Both the position numbers and the translations under genes were made by a program. Of a stretch of DNA of 64,000 nucleotides, positions 34,954-45,806 are shown piece after piece. Location of the stretch: NCBI GenBank assembly GCA_963682175.1, contig OY821788.1, forward strand, positions 14,526,001 to 14,590,000, read 5' to 3'. Positions within the stretch are counted from its first letter, which is position 1, and the number at the start of each line of letters is the position of its first letter. This stretch comes from Triglochin maritima (Eukaryota; Streptophyta; Magnoliopsida; Alismatales; Juncaginaceae). The notes under the pieces were generated by a model that saw nothing but the letters and a program-made list of their open reading frames with translations, did not search any database and was not told where the DNA came from.

Positions 34954-35889
34954 GTTGCCTCACAACTCTCTTGTGGTGAATTGCTGATTGGGTGAGGGTT
35001 AATTAATCTAATGGTACGCATAGAGTTATGTAGAGTTCAAGCATGCCCAGTGCACAATGTAATGTTGCCTACCATTTGTCTATAATAGTGATCCATGTTA
35101 TTAAATTTGCAACCTCATTGTATCTTTTTGTAATCTACAATGCATAGTTTCTTGTTACAATTGCCAGCTACAATTCAATTTTGGAAGCAGTTATTGTTGT
35201 TTACATGCGAAAATCAAAAGATCAACCACTAATACCTTTGTAATTAACCACAATTGCTAGGAAAGACAAATAACATCAACTCACATTAATGTAAGAAACC
35301 CACCTGTTTACATAAGATCGATCTTCAAATAAAAGTTTAGATGCGTAAAAAATAAGATCAACTAAACTGAGTTTTATGACGAATTTGATATGTGTGACAC
35401 CTATCATTAAGCAACTAATTTATGATTGAAAAATGAACACTTCAGAACACTATACAAAGGAGACAACTAAAAGGACACATTCGATTTTAAAGGATAAATT
35501 TGAGTTTCAAAGGACATATTCGTGGTTTATAGAACAGACTCGTCCTTCAAAGAGGGCAGGCTTGTGGTTTAAATGGGACTTTCGAGTATCCCAGGGGGGA
35601 CTTTAAAGGTTCTATTTCTTGATACCACGTCATAATTTAGGTTAAAGCCAACGAGATATATCATTTTATTTGGAAGGACATATTTATTCGATATTTTTTT
35701 GTTTATATGTGATATGAAGAAGTTGTACAATGTATGGTTGTCCACAAGTTAATGCTTCTAGATATGATATGATGCTTTTATTGGATTTCTTGCATAAACC
35801 AATCAAGTTATATTGTTATATGTGTTATTATATTAAAATTCCATACATCTATAAATGTAATTCAGATGATTACAAATCATAGTTGGATA
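34954..35889. other. No gene; GGACA tract at 35455-35640
   Basis: 34954-35450 shows nothing recognisable. 35455-35640 is another run of aaaggaca/ggacatattcg/agacttgtc-type motifs with gattttaaagg and ggtttatag, like 23800-23930 and 44745-45060. 35640-35890 is AT-rich; the line aggttaaa...gttgtccacaagtta also occurs near 45225-45330. Confidence 0.5.
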
Positions 35890-36157
35890 CTAATGAGTTA
35901 GATAGGAATACTTTGGATTCACAAAACATATTGGAGATCTATTTCTAATACACAAAATTGTTAGATTGATAGTGACAAATGTCAAACATTTCAAGAACAA
36001 CATATATATTACATAAACAAAAACAAAAATACAAACACATAAAAAATTATAAATCTCTTCCAAGTCAATTGGAGGAGAGTGATTCACTCGGACGTCGCCT
36101 GCAAGCACAAAAGATGGTTTTGTTTATCTCTTGTATCTGACCCAACTTCGCAAGCTT

Positions 36158-36478
36158 CTAGAGAAGCTTCCACATCCGTGGGTCCGTTATGCTCTCGTCA
36201 GGTTTCTCCACCGGTTGTACCAGTGTTCTATCATCCCAGATGAAGTACCAACAATAATGGGTTGGCTCCGAGGAGCAACAAACATAAAAATCTTTGCTAA
36301 GTTTGTTGGGAGTGTTCGACCACATCTCCGTTGTCTTAAAACCGCACCCACAGGTCTGATAGGGTCGATGTGAAACTCCTGGTTTTTCAATGAGGGTATA
36401 ACCTCCCCATATTGGTCCATCAGTTATGTACTCATCTTCATCACTAGTGTAGTCATTCGAATTGTGTTGGAAGGCCAT
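36158..36478 (-). CDS. Short GRF-type zinc-finger protein (106 aa), possibly first exon
   Basis: Begins MAFQHNSNDYTSDEDEY, an acidic N terminus, then a GRF-like zinc finger: CGCGFKTTEMWSNTPN, KDFYVCC, and CWYFIWDD, matching the plan C-x-C...W-T-x-TP.N...FY.C...C.FF.W-D of the zf-GRF family. Such short GRF proteins are common in plants, often amplified, and of unknown role; GRF fingers elsewhere bind single-stranded DNA. Plant members usually continue into a coiled coil and a membrane segment, not seen here; the frame ends at 36158, and ttgtgcttgcag near 36105 (minus) could be a splice acceptor. The ATG lies 92 bp from a TATA box at 36570-36577. This is the best-kept of three copies in the window. 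Confidence 0.6.
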   Translation of the reverse strand: MAFQHNSNDYTSDEDEYITDGPIWGGYTLIEKPGVSHRPYQTCGCGFKTTEMWSNTPNKLSKDFYVCCSSEPTHYCWYFIWDDRTLVQPVEKPDESITDPRMWKLL

Positions 36479-36544
36479 TATATTTGGTGGATCGAATACA
36501 CAACTCGAACTACAAATACAATACGGTTTAGGGTTTCGAAACTA

Positions 36545-36660
36545 TGAATGGAATACACTACATCGTATGATTTTATAAACCTTGTAATGAAAGGTTGAGT
36601 CTCTTCGCATACCCTGTAATGAAAGGATGTGTCCTTTCATTATGACTCCCAATAGCCGTC
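36545..36660 (-). promoter_or_regulatory. Promoter-like segment of the GRF-type gene
   Basis: On the minus strand: cctttcattaca...cctttcattacaagg, then TATAAAAT (36577-36570), then gtagtgtattccattcatag. Similar lines at 30690, 31390 and 45660 keep the order cctttca - tataaaatcat - gtgtattacattc, so the segment travels with the gene family. Confidence 0.5.
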
Positions 36661-36804
36661 AACAAATTGAGTCCTAATACACAAACACGGTGCATCCAGG
36701 ACGCACACCCTGCCACCATCAATACAATCATTTGTGTTTTTTATTTTATTGTTTAAAAAGATATTTCCAATTTTCGATAAAGTAAGCCACTATAAATACA
36801 AAGA

Positions 36805-37215
36805 AGGGACACACACCAGTCCCTTATGGGACACACCATTCTAGTGCGGGATGCACATCTATCCCTTGCCGGACATAGTAGTCCAATGGGACACACATCT
36901 GTCCAGCGTAGGACACACTATTCCTGCACGAGACATATGGGACACACCAGTCCCTCGAGCAACACACATTTATGCATCTTGGAATGTAAATAGTCACATG
37001 GAGTGGGAAATCAACGGACGCCTGGATTGTCATGCCATCAATTTTAGAAACAAAATAAATAGTTGATAAAAGGCTTCATGTGCATCCAACTTGAAGGAAT
37101 TGTCCCTCCACGCAAGGACCGTCATAAAGGGCGTGTTAAAAGGAGTCCACAAATTAAATAGTTGATAAAGGGCTCCACACACTAGTCTCATGTGTGACAC
37201 ATCAGTCATGCATGG
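36805..37215. repeat. gggacacac/cagtccct repeat tract
   Basis: Roughly 25-bp degenerate units (gggacacaccagtccct, gggatgcacatctatccct, ggacacactattcctg) at 36805-36965, and again at 37175-37215. They contain inverted halves (agtccc/gggac). Related to 25490-25610. The short frames here are read-throughs. Confidence 0.5.
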
Positions 37216-37219
37216 GACA

Positions 37220-37850
37220 CACTGTAGGATTTCGTCCCTATGCTTGGGTACATTGTTGTGGGGGTCATGACCCCCACTGAAATTTGGGGAAAAATTCCAT
37301 TACTTTGAGTATTTTTTTTCGAAAAAGAAGTAGCATAGTTGTAGTGGTAAAATTGAAGGACTATGTTGCAATTTTCCTTGAAAAAACATAAACTTCTCTT
37401 GAGCTTGGGCATCACGTCCCAACCCCTCAAACAAAAAAAAGAAACAAAAGGGCTTCTAGCTTAAGCTAGGAGTTAGGATTGATGGTTTCTCTTTTACTTT
37501 TCAATTTTCTCTTCCATGTATTGAATTTCCATGTTCCATGTACAAAGTTCTTTGTTTGTATCTTTGAGTTGAAGCTTAATCATCTCCAAAGTCCAACCTC
37601 TTTCAGTGTTTCTCTAGAATCTTTGCTTTCAACGTTTCAAGGCTAATTGGGTAAGGATCTAATTTTTCATATATTTTAACTTTCAAAAGTTATTTAATTT
37701 AGATTTTCTATATGTATTATGGTCATGGATAATATTTGTTCCATCACCTCTAGCAAGACTAGCATAGTAGTAGTGTAGCACACTAGCATGTTTTCTTAAT
37801 TTGATCAATTTTTGTCATATTTTACTTAACTTACATAGGATGTAAAGGTA
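37220..37850. other. No recognised gene
   Basis: AT-rich sequence. It could be the upstream region of the hAT pseudogene that follows; gtaagg-type and tttgcag-type splice-like sites near 37650 and 37620 are not convincing. Confidence 0.4.
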
Positions 37851-37856
37851 TTTCAA

Positions 37857-39178
37857 TAAAAAATCAATAGTTATTGAGTCTTCATCTAGAGTTCAAGAAT
37901 CTAATGTTGAAAATGCTAGAAAAAAGCCAAAGCTAAAGGGTGCTAGTATTGTTTCTCATAATCTCGATGAGCTTCCGTATGATCTGGGACTACGACATTC
38001 AATGGACTGCCCCACTAATATCAGAGATGAAGTTCGTAGAGCTTATCTTGCTAAAGGTCCTTGCCAACCTGAAGATGTGATATTTCCTTAAAGTGAAGAT
38101 TGAGATCGAAGTTTTGTTGTTTCTTGGTGTTTTCAAGAGTTGGTTGGAATATAGTATTAGAAAAGATGCAACATATTACTTATGTTGTTATCTTTTCAAG
38201 GAAGTTAAAGGTGAACAAGGTGGCACAAATGCATTTTTTACAAGTGGATATAGAAATTGGAAAAAAGGAAAGATTTCGTACTCATGTTGGAGGTCATGAG
38301 AGTAGTCCTAACAAATGCTTTAGAGCTTGTCGTGATTTGATGAACCAAAATCAACATATAGAGACTTCTTTGTTGAGGCAATATAGGTGTGACTATCGTA
38401 CTCGTTTGAATGCGTCCGTTGTCTGTCTTCGTTATCTTTTGAATCAAGGTTTGGCATTTTGAGGACATGACTAGTCAGAGAGTTCATTAAATCAAGGGAA
38501 TTTCCTTGCACTTGTTAAAGTTCTAGCAGCTTACAATGAACATATTAGAAAGGTGGTGTTGGAGCATGCTCGTGAAAATCATAAACTAATTGCACGTGAA
38601 ATCCAAAAGGATATTATCGATGTTGTTGCACAAGAAACACTACAAGTTCAAAATGACCTATTCCTTATTTTAGTGGATGAAGCTAGAGACATTAATGTAA
38701 AGGAGCAGATGGTTGTTGTTATTCGATATGTTGACAAAGATGGGTGCATTATGGAGTGTTTTATTGGCTTGGTGTATGTTAGTGGTACATCTACTTTGTC
38801 ACTTAAGAAGGGGCTTGATTCTTTATTCTCTAAGCATGGTCTTTATATTTCAAGTCTGCGAGGGCAAGGATACATGGAGCTAGTAATATGCAAGGGAGAT
38901 TCAATGGCCTAAAAAGTCTAATTTTGGAGGAAAAATGAAGTTTACACATTGTGTATTTATTAGTCAAGTTGGCTTTGATCTTGCCTATTGTCACAACTAT
39001 CGTCAAAATAGCCTTTTCAGCAATGGTCATCAAGAGTCCACATCGTATTAGGATTGGAGATGAACTTATGAATGACTAATTGATTACTTACATTGAGAAA
39101 GATATATTCTCTACAATAGATAACGACACTATTATGAGACGATTTCAGAATATGAAAAGTCACAAAGGAATTTTGTAA
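37857..39178 (+). pseudogene. hAT-family transposase-like gene (TTF/ZMYM1-like), broken and internally deleted
   Basis: Consecutive blocks in different frames match the plant zinc-finger MYM-type/DUF4371 hAT family: LPYDLGLRHSMDCPTNIRDE and KGPCQPED (37960-38085); SWLEYSIRKDATYYLCCYLF and GYRNWKKGK (38130-38280); HVGGHESSPNKC, MNQNQHIETSLL and DYRTRLNASV (38285-38460); then FLILVDEARDINVKEQMVVV, LSLKKGLDSLFSKHG and LRGQGY (38553-38912); and the C-terminal dimerisation end with TYIEKDIFS and RRFQNMKSHKG, ending at 39178. Frameshifts occur near 38095, 38290, 38465 and 38885, and most of the region between LRGQGY and the C terminus is deleted. The protein would have cut and joined transposon ends; this copy cannot. 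Confidence 0.82.
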
Positions 39179-39179
39179 C

Positions 39180-39940
39180 ACTTTAACATCAGGTTATATT
39201 TTTGCTACTCTATCTATAATTAACTATTTAAAGTATATTTTTCTTTTGGAATTTTTTGTCTATATGATTATTTCTTGGGAAGTTTGCCCCCATTGATTAA
39301 ATTCTCTAGATCCGCCATCGCTTGGGTATATAATTTTATACATGCAGGGCAAATCATTTTTCATATTATTCGATAATTATGTACAAAATTTCCTAATCGC
39401 ATTTCAATATATGTAATGTATACTATTTAATATTGAAATACATAAGTTGATCATACCAAAAAGAGTTGTCAAACTCTTTTGAATCGTCGGAAGTCGGGTT
39501 ACACTCGAATCGCCTCGGAATTTCCTCCAAGTGTTCACCAAACTCTAAACAAGATTAGACAGATCGAAGCTAGCCAATCAATCTCTAATATATGGTTAAT
39601 ATCTAGCTAATAACCCATTTATGCTACAAAGGAATTAATCTCTAGCACACAATTAAAACTAAGAGAATTTGGATGGAATGATGGGAAAATATGGGGAAGA
39701 GAATTTTTGCATTCATTCAAACAAAGGGACGCCTATTCAAAGGGCATCTTCAAACTCACATCATGTGTAAACCACTTACCCATGATCCATTGTTTATCTC
39801 TCCTCTAAACCAATCATATTTTGACACATCATCATCCCATAACCTCCTTTGACCAAATTGGAACAAATCCAGCCAATTGTCCAAAAAATTCTGTTATTAA
39901 TGCAGGTAAAATCGTAGACAAACAATCGATCAAAATAACC
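39180..39940. other. No recognised gene
   Basis: AT-rich, stops in all frames. cgtcggaagtcgggttac and gaatcgcctcgg near 39485-39520 are the only GC-rich bits. Confidence 0.4.
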
Positions 39941-39967
39941 AATCGTTCGACCGATCGGTTACAAATT

Positions 39968-40230
39968 GACAATTTCGGTCGGACTATAGGTCCAGACAGT
40001 CGACCGTTTAGCTATAGAAAAGTTCCTGTTATTTTCGATCGGACTGTGTTCCAAGTCGGTTGACTGATCCGCTACCAAGAATGCTCCTGATAATTTCGGT
40101 CGAACCATGACCCACACCGGTCGACCATTTTGCAATAGAAAAAGTTCATGTTTTTTCGGTTGAACCGCGCACGCGTCCACCTGCTCGACCGTTTCCGAAC
40201 TCAAAAGTTACTGTTAAATTCGGTCGATCT
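39968..40230. repeat. ~60-bp tandem units each with a pair of GGTCGACC-type motifs
   Basis: Four to five degenerate units: ttcggtcgga - about 10 bp - agtcgaccgttt - (g)ctatagaaaagttcctgtta, repeated with variations. Motif pairs start at 39976/39997, 40036/40057, 40097/40118 and 40157/40182, spacing 21, 21, 21 and 25 bp. Same paired motif as the LTRs at 26163 and 33752. Probably U3 of another LTR, whose ends I cannot find. Confidence 0.6.
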
Positions 40231-40249
40231 CTTTTCACTATTTTTGCCT

Positions 40250-40922
40250 TCACCAAATTTGGGTTAATATCCAACAAAAATTGATCTTTGGGGTTTTAGA
40301 AAATTTTTATGTTACAATGTTGCGGATCACATTATATTATGTAATATATTATCATATATAATATCAAACATTATACCACATAATATACATACATCTCGTA
40401 CAAATTTATTTGATATTCTAACCATGCCATTATTACGACATATTGATTTTATCATTTCACCATATGTATCTCAGTACATCACATAAAATGTAAAATCATA
40501 TTTCTTGTTTCCCAACTTTGTGGTATGACCTATATGAGGATCTAAGTTATGATGTCAATGATATAAAACACTTTATATCATAAACTATAAGAAGTATCTA
40601 GCTACACATTATAGTTACCCAAATAACAAAAATGTTTCATTCACTTGAACTAAACACGATCCATTTAGTGATATTATAGCAAGTAGGAATGTGTTATCTT
40701 TGTATTATATGTTCTTTTCTTGATATCTTAAGCTAATTATAAATATGTAAGTATACATAAGTTACATTGTGCACATTATAATTTTGCTTTATCAAAGGGC
40801 CCATTAGTATCATCATTCAAGTCAAGAGGAGCAATGATAATCTTTTGACATATGATCTTTTTGGCACAAGTCACGTATAATTGACTAACATCTTTATCAG
40901 TATACGTAATGATATCTTTATC
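40250..40922. other. AT-rich stretch, no gene
   Basis: Dense in atatat/ataata; stops in all frames. Confidence 0.4.
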
Positions 40923-41539
40923 ACAAGGGTTGGGGCCCACAACAACATATGCTCACTCTCGGAGTCTTCTTTATTTGTCTTTTTTTCATTTTTCTTCAAA
41001 TATAACTATGTACAAAAGTAAGTTCCCATCTTAATTTATCAAATGATAACTAATGGGAACCTCAAAAGCGGGCCAATGCACTTTAAATGGCAACATGACA
41101 TCGTACGGGGCCAAAATACTCATGTGTAGGCCCCCGTCACAAATTGTACCAAATATTGGGAGATGTTCATGAATTAGACGCAAAGGAGTCTGATAAGAAG
41201 GATGAAACTGAAAGAGTTCGAACGTCTCAAGAGCTTGGGAAAAATTGTGCAACGGAAAAAGAGTTTCCCTCGTTACGGTATTAAAATCAGGATCATCAAT
41301 CCAAACTCTCCAACCAACAGGTTGTTGTGTCGGAACGAGATCAAGAACCTTGTTATGCTTGCCCGACACACCATGTGAACAAAAAGTGGGTCTCTTACCC
41401 AAGGTATATTTCATGGAACTCCCAATACCCTCATTGCCAATATAGTTGTTTAGTGTCCCTTCATTTGCAAGTTTGGGGTCAACTGTGAGGCTAAAGTAAG
41501 AATTTTGGAGATTTTGGGGTTTTCTGTTTATGGGCTGAG
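40923..41539 (-). pseudogene. Fragment of the array-family internal region with gag C-terminal domain
   Basis: Begins with caagggttggggcccac as near 1807 in the array. The minus-strand frame (41031 to about 41539) encodes the conserved C-terminal domain: VLDLVPTQQPVGWRVWIDD, FELFQFHP and LRLIHEHL align with the 509-aa proteins. N-terminally it jumps from the QPIN.QPQN motif straight to the NNYIGNEGI motif, so about 160 codons are deleted. The open frame continues to 41768 only because it reads into LTR sequence. Confidence 0.78.
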
Positions 41540-42365
41540 TGATTGTCATCATATCGTGCATATATTTGTGTCTTATATCCTCTATTTTAAACCTAAGCAA
41601 TGCTACGTAACAAATTTTATATTTAAGTTTCAGGAATAAAACAAGTGAGAAGAAGAGACACAAAAATGACTTAAAAACAAGGAAAAAGACTGAATTGCAA
41701 GACTTATGGACTGAGGTGCAAGAGAGAATGATCCGGATGTAAAACCAAATGACTAATGAGGAAATCAAGAAGCTCTACACCATTATGAGGAGTATTTTGG
41801 CAATTAGATCTGGGCCTAACCATCAACAACCAAATCGGGTTCATCAAACATCAAGAAATCAAGCTAGAACTGAGCCACCAAAATCCAGACTCGATCAGAC
41901 ACATCCAGACCACCAATTGGCTATCCAAGACCGTCAATTAACAACCCAAATGTGTCCAAATGTGACATGCTTTGGTCTGGTGGTGTACTATGTTGTTTTA
42001 TGTCTATTTATAGTATGCAATTAGTCCCATACCGAGGGATTGTCCGAGATTACCTTTTTCCATGCCTATAAATATAACTCTTTCTTTCCTTTTGTATTCA
42101 CCCATTTGCTTGGTGGCATTCTCTCTACTTGGAGTAAGCCTTGGAGCAAAAACTCAAGGTGGAGAAGAATGCTACTTGTGATGTGAGTCATGTAAATAAA
42201 ATAATTCTTCATAGTTTGTCTTAATGTTGTCTTTGTTTTAATGCTTGTTTGTTTAGTTTGTTTTGTTTTCTTTGTCGTAGTATAAATAGAATGTCTTATT
42301 TTCTTAATGTAGTTTATAGTTTAATGAGTAGTGAGTAGTTCCATCCCCTTTGGGGGGGGGGGTGG
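41540..42365 (+). repeat. LTR fragment of the array family in inverted (plus) orientation
   Basis: Starts TGATTGTCATCATATCGTGC, the reverse of the usual LTR end; continues through decayed palindromes near 41919-41942, TATAAATA at 42067-42074 and tagtgagtagttccatccccttt to a G run at 42352-42363, where similarity ends. It is joined directly to gag sequence of the opposite orientation. Confidence 0.78.
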
Positions 42366-42483
42366 AGATGATGTTTATACATGCCATAAAAAATGGAAAT
42401 GAATGCTTTATTTTGAAATGTGTTGATAAATGTGAATGTACGCTTGCTTGTTTAGAGTAGAACACTTAACTTGATGGGTTTTG

Positions 42484-43735
42484 TGATTGATTCGTTTTAT
42501 TTAACCGCAAGTGCACGGCCGCGTTGAAGCGGTGGAAAATACGGGTCGTCCACTGGGAGGTGTGTCGACGTTTGGTTTGTGCGAAGGCGAGTGGTAAAGA
42601 AAGGAGAGAAATGTTGATTACACTAAACTACACTAAGGTGCAAGTGGAAATGAAAAAGAAGCAAGAAAACTAAACCCCATAGGGGGTAGAGAAATAATGT
42701 GAATATCAAGATGTGTGTGTGTGTGTTCAATTAAGCTCCTCACAACATGTAGTGCATGAAATCATAAAACTACATCCAACTTTGCCTCCACATGAATTAA
42801 GATAAGACTATATCATTAAAACATACAAGACAATAATTGGAATGAAGCTAAATGAACTCATGTATAAAGACTAGACCCTACTATGCCTCCACATGAATTA
42901 AGATAACCCAATATCATTAAAACATACAAGACATTAACTAAGGTAAAGGCCACAAGAGTACATACACTACAAATTGTGTTTCCAATATTAATTCCATCCA
43001 TATCCTAACCTTATCATTCCCCATAAAATAGGTTCACTAATCAAAGCATAAGCTAAGCTTCATTCAAGAGCATTAGCATATCAAATATAAGAGTGAAAGC
43101 CCATCAGATGGTTATGGAAATCATATAAAGCTCAAGGGATTAAGATAACACACACTTAATACACTACATGATCATATCACATATTTCTCCACCCCCCATG
43201 GGGATGGAACTACTCACTACTCATTACACTAACTATATTAACAAAATGAAGCATAATACTGAAATGAAACTACACTAAGCAAGCAAGAAATACTAAATAA
43301 ACTTAAAAGGAAAGGAAAGACTAAACAAGCATGCACAAATTAAAAGACAAGATTAAAAGAAACTAGAACAATTATTTTATTAACAATGACTCACATTGAA
43401 GGTAGCATTCTTCTCCACCTTGAGTTTTTGCTTCAAGGCGCACTACTTAGTAGAGAGAATGCCACCAAGCAATGGGTGATTACAATGGAAGGTGAAGAGT
43501 TCTATTTATAGGCATGGAAAAAGCTAATCCGGGACAATCCCCCGATGTGGGACTAAAAAAATACAAAAAATAGCCTAAACATCATCTAATACATGCTCTC
43601 CAGAAGTTTCATCGGATCTGGGAAGATCCGGACCGCCAATTGGCGGTCTACAGGATCCAGATCTGTCAGGTTTCGATGTTGGGCTTTGCTTGATGTGTTT
43701 GTTGGTCTTTGATGCATCTAGTCTGTTTATTGGAC
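42484..43735 (-). repeat. LTR fragment of the array family (minus), U3 end missing
   Basis: TGATTGATTCG at 42484 through the cgcaagtgcacggccgcg line, TATA box (minus) at 43503-43510 and the perfect palindrome GACCGCCAATTGGCGGTC at 43631-43648; it breaks off near 43735, about 300 bp short of a full LTR. With 41540-42365 it forms a head-to-head inverted repeat. Confidence 0.82.
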
Positions 43736-43749
43736 ATCTATACGTATTT

Positions 43750-44235
43750 ACAGCTGGACGATGCCTAACTACGAGGTCACGCAGCCTCAACATGCCTCAC
43801 CTCCCTACGAAGAAGACCACAAAGCCCAAGAAGTGAACCAAGATCCGAAGATCTCGTCTCTCCTACACTTGAAAAAGTGGGCGACGTCGATAAAGCTATG
43901 ACGGTCGCGATCGGATAACTCTCCTAATGCGCCTGAGGTCCTTAAGGGTCAATGTCTACTTGATTTTAGATTAAGGCTCTTAATTAGGAGTGATTTATGG
44001 TGCTAAAGAAAAGGGTGATGAAATCCCACAATTTATCTTGTACAAGACGACCCCCTTTAGGTTGTTTTGAATCCTAAGGTAGAAATCAACACACCAATTA
44101 ATCAATCACCTCACTCTTGTCCTGATTCACTTTACTAACTAATGAATGCTCTACCCACGCATGAATGAGAGAACGGGTGCAAGTACCTCACGTCTGCAAT
44201 CGATAACAAGAAATTAAAGCAAATGAAAGACAATA
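43750..44235 (-). other. Leader fragment of the array family
   Basis: gacgatgcctaactacgaggtcac through ggtgatgaaatccca to cacgtctgcaatcgataac matches array positions about 3715-4170. It directly follows the truncated LTR, an order not found in an intact element, so this locus is rearranged. 44235-44385 holds nothing recognisable. Confidence 0.72.
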
Positions 44236-44385
44236 TGCGTGCAATTAGGATCGTAATGGCCCCTAATTATCTAATCAAATTATGCTTAATCCCTACTTAA
44301 GGAAACAAGATGTGGAGTGGAAATAATTTAAATATAGTAGGGAAAAGCAATGCAAACCACAAGTAACTCAGGGATTTTTGCAGAG

Positions 44386-44525
44386 GATTGGCCACCCGCC
44401 TTCGTCCTCTATTGCAAGCTCTGCTCATGACTTCACTATCTGCTCACCATTCCGGGCCGGGACGCCTTTACAATCTTCAAGATAGGGAACAACCATCGCC
44501 TAGCTTGGAATCCTCTTCTCACAAT
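44386..44525 (-). repeat. Fragment of a Sirevirus-like LTR (region after the TATA box)
   Basis: cgtcctct-tgcaag, cactat-ctcaccattccgggccggga and cgcctttacaa-tcttcaag match the reverse complement of about 30090-30235 in the 3' LTR of the copia element. No other part of that element is nearby. Confidence 0.65.
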
Positions 44526-44539
44526 CCGTCGCCTTGGTT

Positions 44540-44705
44540 TGAGGTTGGAAAGAAACAAAAAACCATCGTATACGGTCGACCGCAATCATTACGGTACACC
44601 AAAATGAGCTACACAGACGATTGTACACATATCGGTCCACCAAAATCACTAACTAAAATCACCACTTCAAACAATCGAAATACATTCGATCAATATAAGA
44701 CTAAA
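44540..44705. repeat. Dispersed ~160-bp repeat, copy 1
   Basis: gaggttggaaa, aaaccatcgtat, tttaccaaaatg/gctacac, gacgattgtacacatat(c/t)ggtccac and tcactaactaaaatcaccac match 61672-61835 in order and orientation. In both places GGACA-rich sequence follows. Function unknown. Confidence 0.6.
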
Positions 44706-44744
44706 GAAAATGATGTTTGGACTCTTGTTAAGTGTTAACACGAA

Positions 44745-45640
44745 GGACACCCGTGTCTCTTGAAGGACAATTATGCATGCTTTTGATGGCAAGTTGGAGT
44801 CATTGTTATGCTTTTGTGATTTAAAATTGCCAAAGACTTGAGTTCAAAGGACAAATCCTTGCTTTAAAGAACATACATGTGTCCTTTATAGGGCAGGAAT
44901 GTGGTTTAACTACCTTATCCAGTTTTAAAGAATATACAAGTACTTTCAAGGTTATATGTATCCTTTGAAGTACATAAGCCTTCAAAGGCGGACTTATGGT
45001 TTAAGGACCCTTTCGAGTTTTAAAGGAAACTTTCGAATATCCAAAAATTGATAGCAGGTTTTGGAAGCCAAACAACTATCTAATGGAATACGAAAAACCC
45101 CATGACAAATCGTGTCAGCTATAATCGTGTTTTTTTTCAAAAAAACACCATCACTGTTGGGACATCCAAACGCAACCTAAAACACAAAGGTTCTATTTCT
45201 TAATACCATGTTGACATTTAGGTTAAATTCGATGTGTTATGTCCTTTTATTTGGAAGGACAAATCTAATTGATATTTTTTGTTTATATGTGATATGAGGG
45301 TGTTGAATGTATGGTTGTCCACAAGTTACACTTACTATGTCAAACAACCCATTATTAGTTGTGTTACAACCTTATACTAAAATCTTAATCATGTAGAATT
45401 TTTCCAATCAATATTCCTGAATTTTTCCTTCACTAAAAATCCATATTATTCTTTAATGTGTGTTGTATAATCTTGTCTTGTCTTATATTGACCATCCTAG
45501 TAGAATATTCCTAGCATTTGTCTTATATTGACCGAGTGCATTTTGGTTGTGTGAACTGGTGATTTTAGTTATGAAATTCGAACATGGAATGTCATGTCCT
45601 AGTATGAAGATACAGTTTTGGTAGCTTATTGGATTTGTAG
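44745..45640. other. GGACA tract and shared non-coding sequence, no gene
   Basis: 44745-45060 is rich in aaaggaca, tcctttgaag, ttaaagaacata and similar. 45190-45330 repeats the ggttctatttctt...gttgtccacaagtta stretch near 35610-35750. No ORF of note. Confidence 0.5.
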
Positions 45641-45654
45641 TCGTTACGAAGGGA

Positions 45655-45720
45655 GATAACCTTTCAGTTCATGGTATGCCAAGAGACTCAACCTTCCATT
45701 CCTTCTATAAAATCATTGGT
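45655..45720 (+). promoter_or_regulatory. Promoter-like segment before GRF relic 2
   Basis: aacctttcagttcatggtatgcc...ttccattcc, TATAAAAT at 45706-45713, then cattggtgaagtgcacgcattcc. The same line stands at 31385-31465 and, on the minus strand, at 36660-36545. Confidence 0.45.
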
Positions 45721-45806
45721 GAAGTGCACGCATTCCTCATACTTCGATCCTAAACGCTAAACCCTTCCAACACAATTCCAACTACCACTACTTCATTGAG
45801 AAAACG

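Noticed and set aside
41031..41768. A 245-aa protein with a hydrophobic N terminus
   Set aside because: The N-terminal third is LTR sequence in opposite orientation; only the C-terminal part is real retrotransposon coding sequence.
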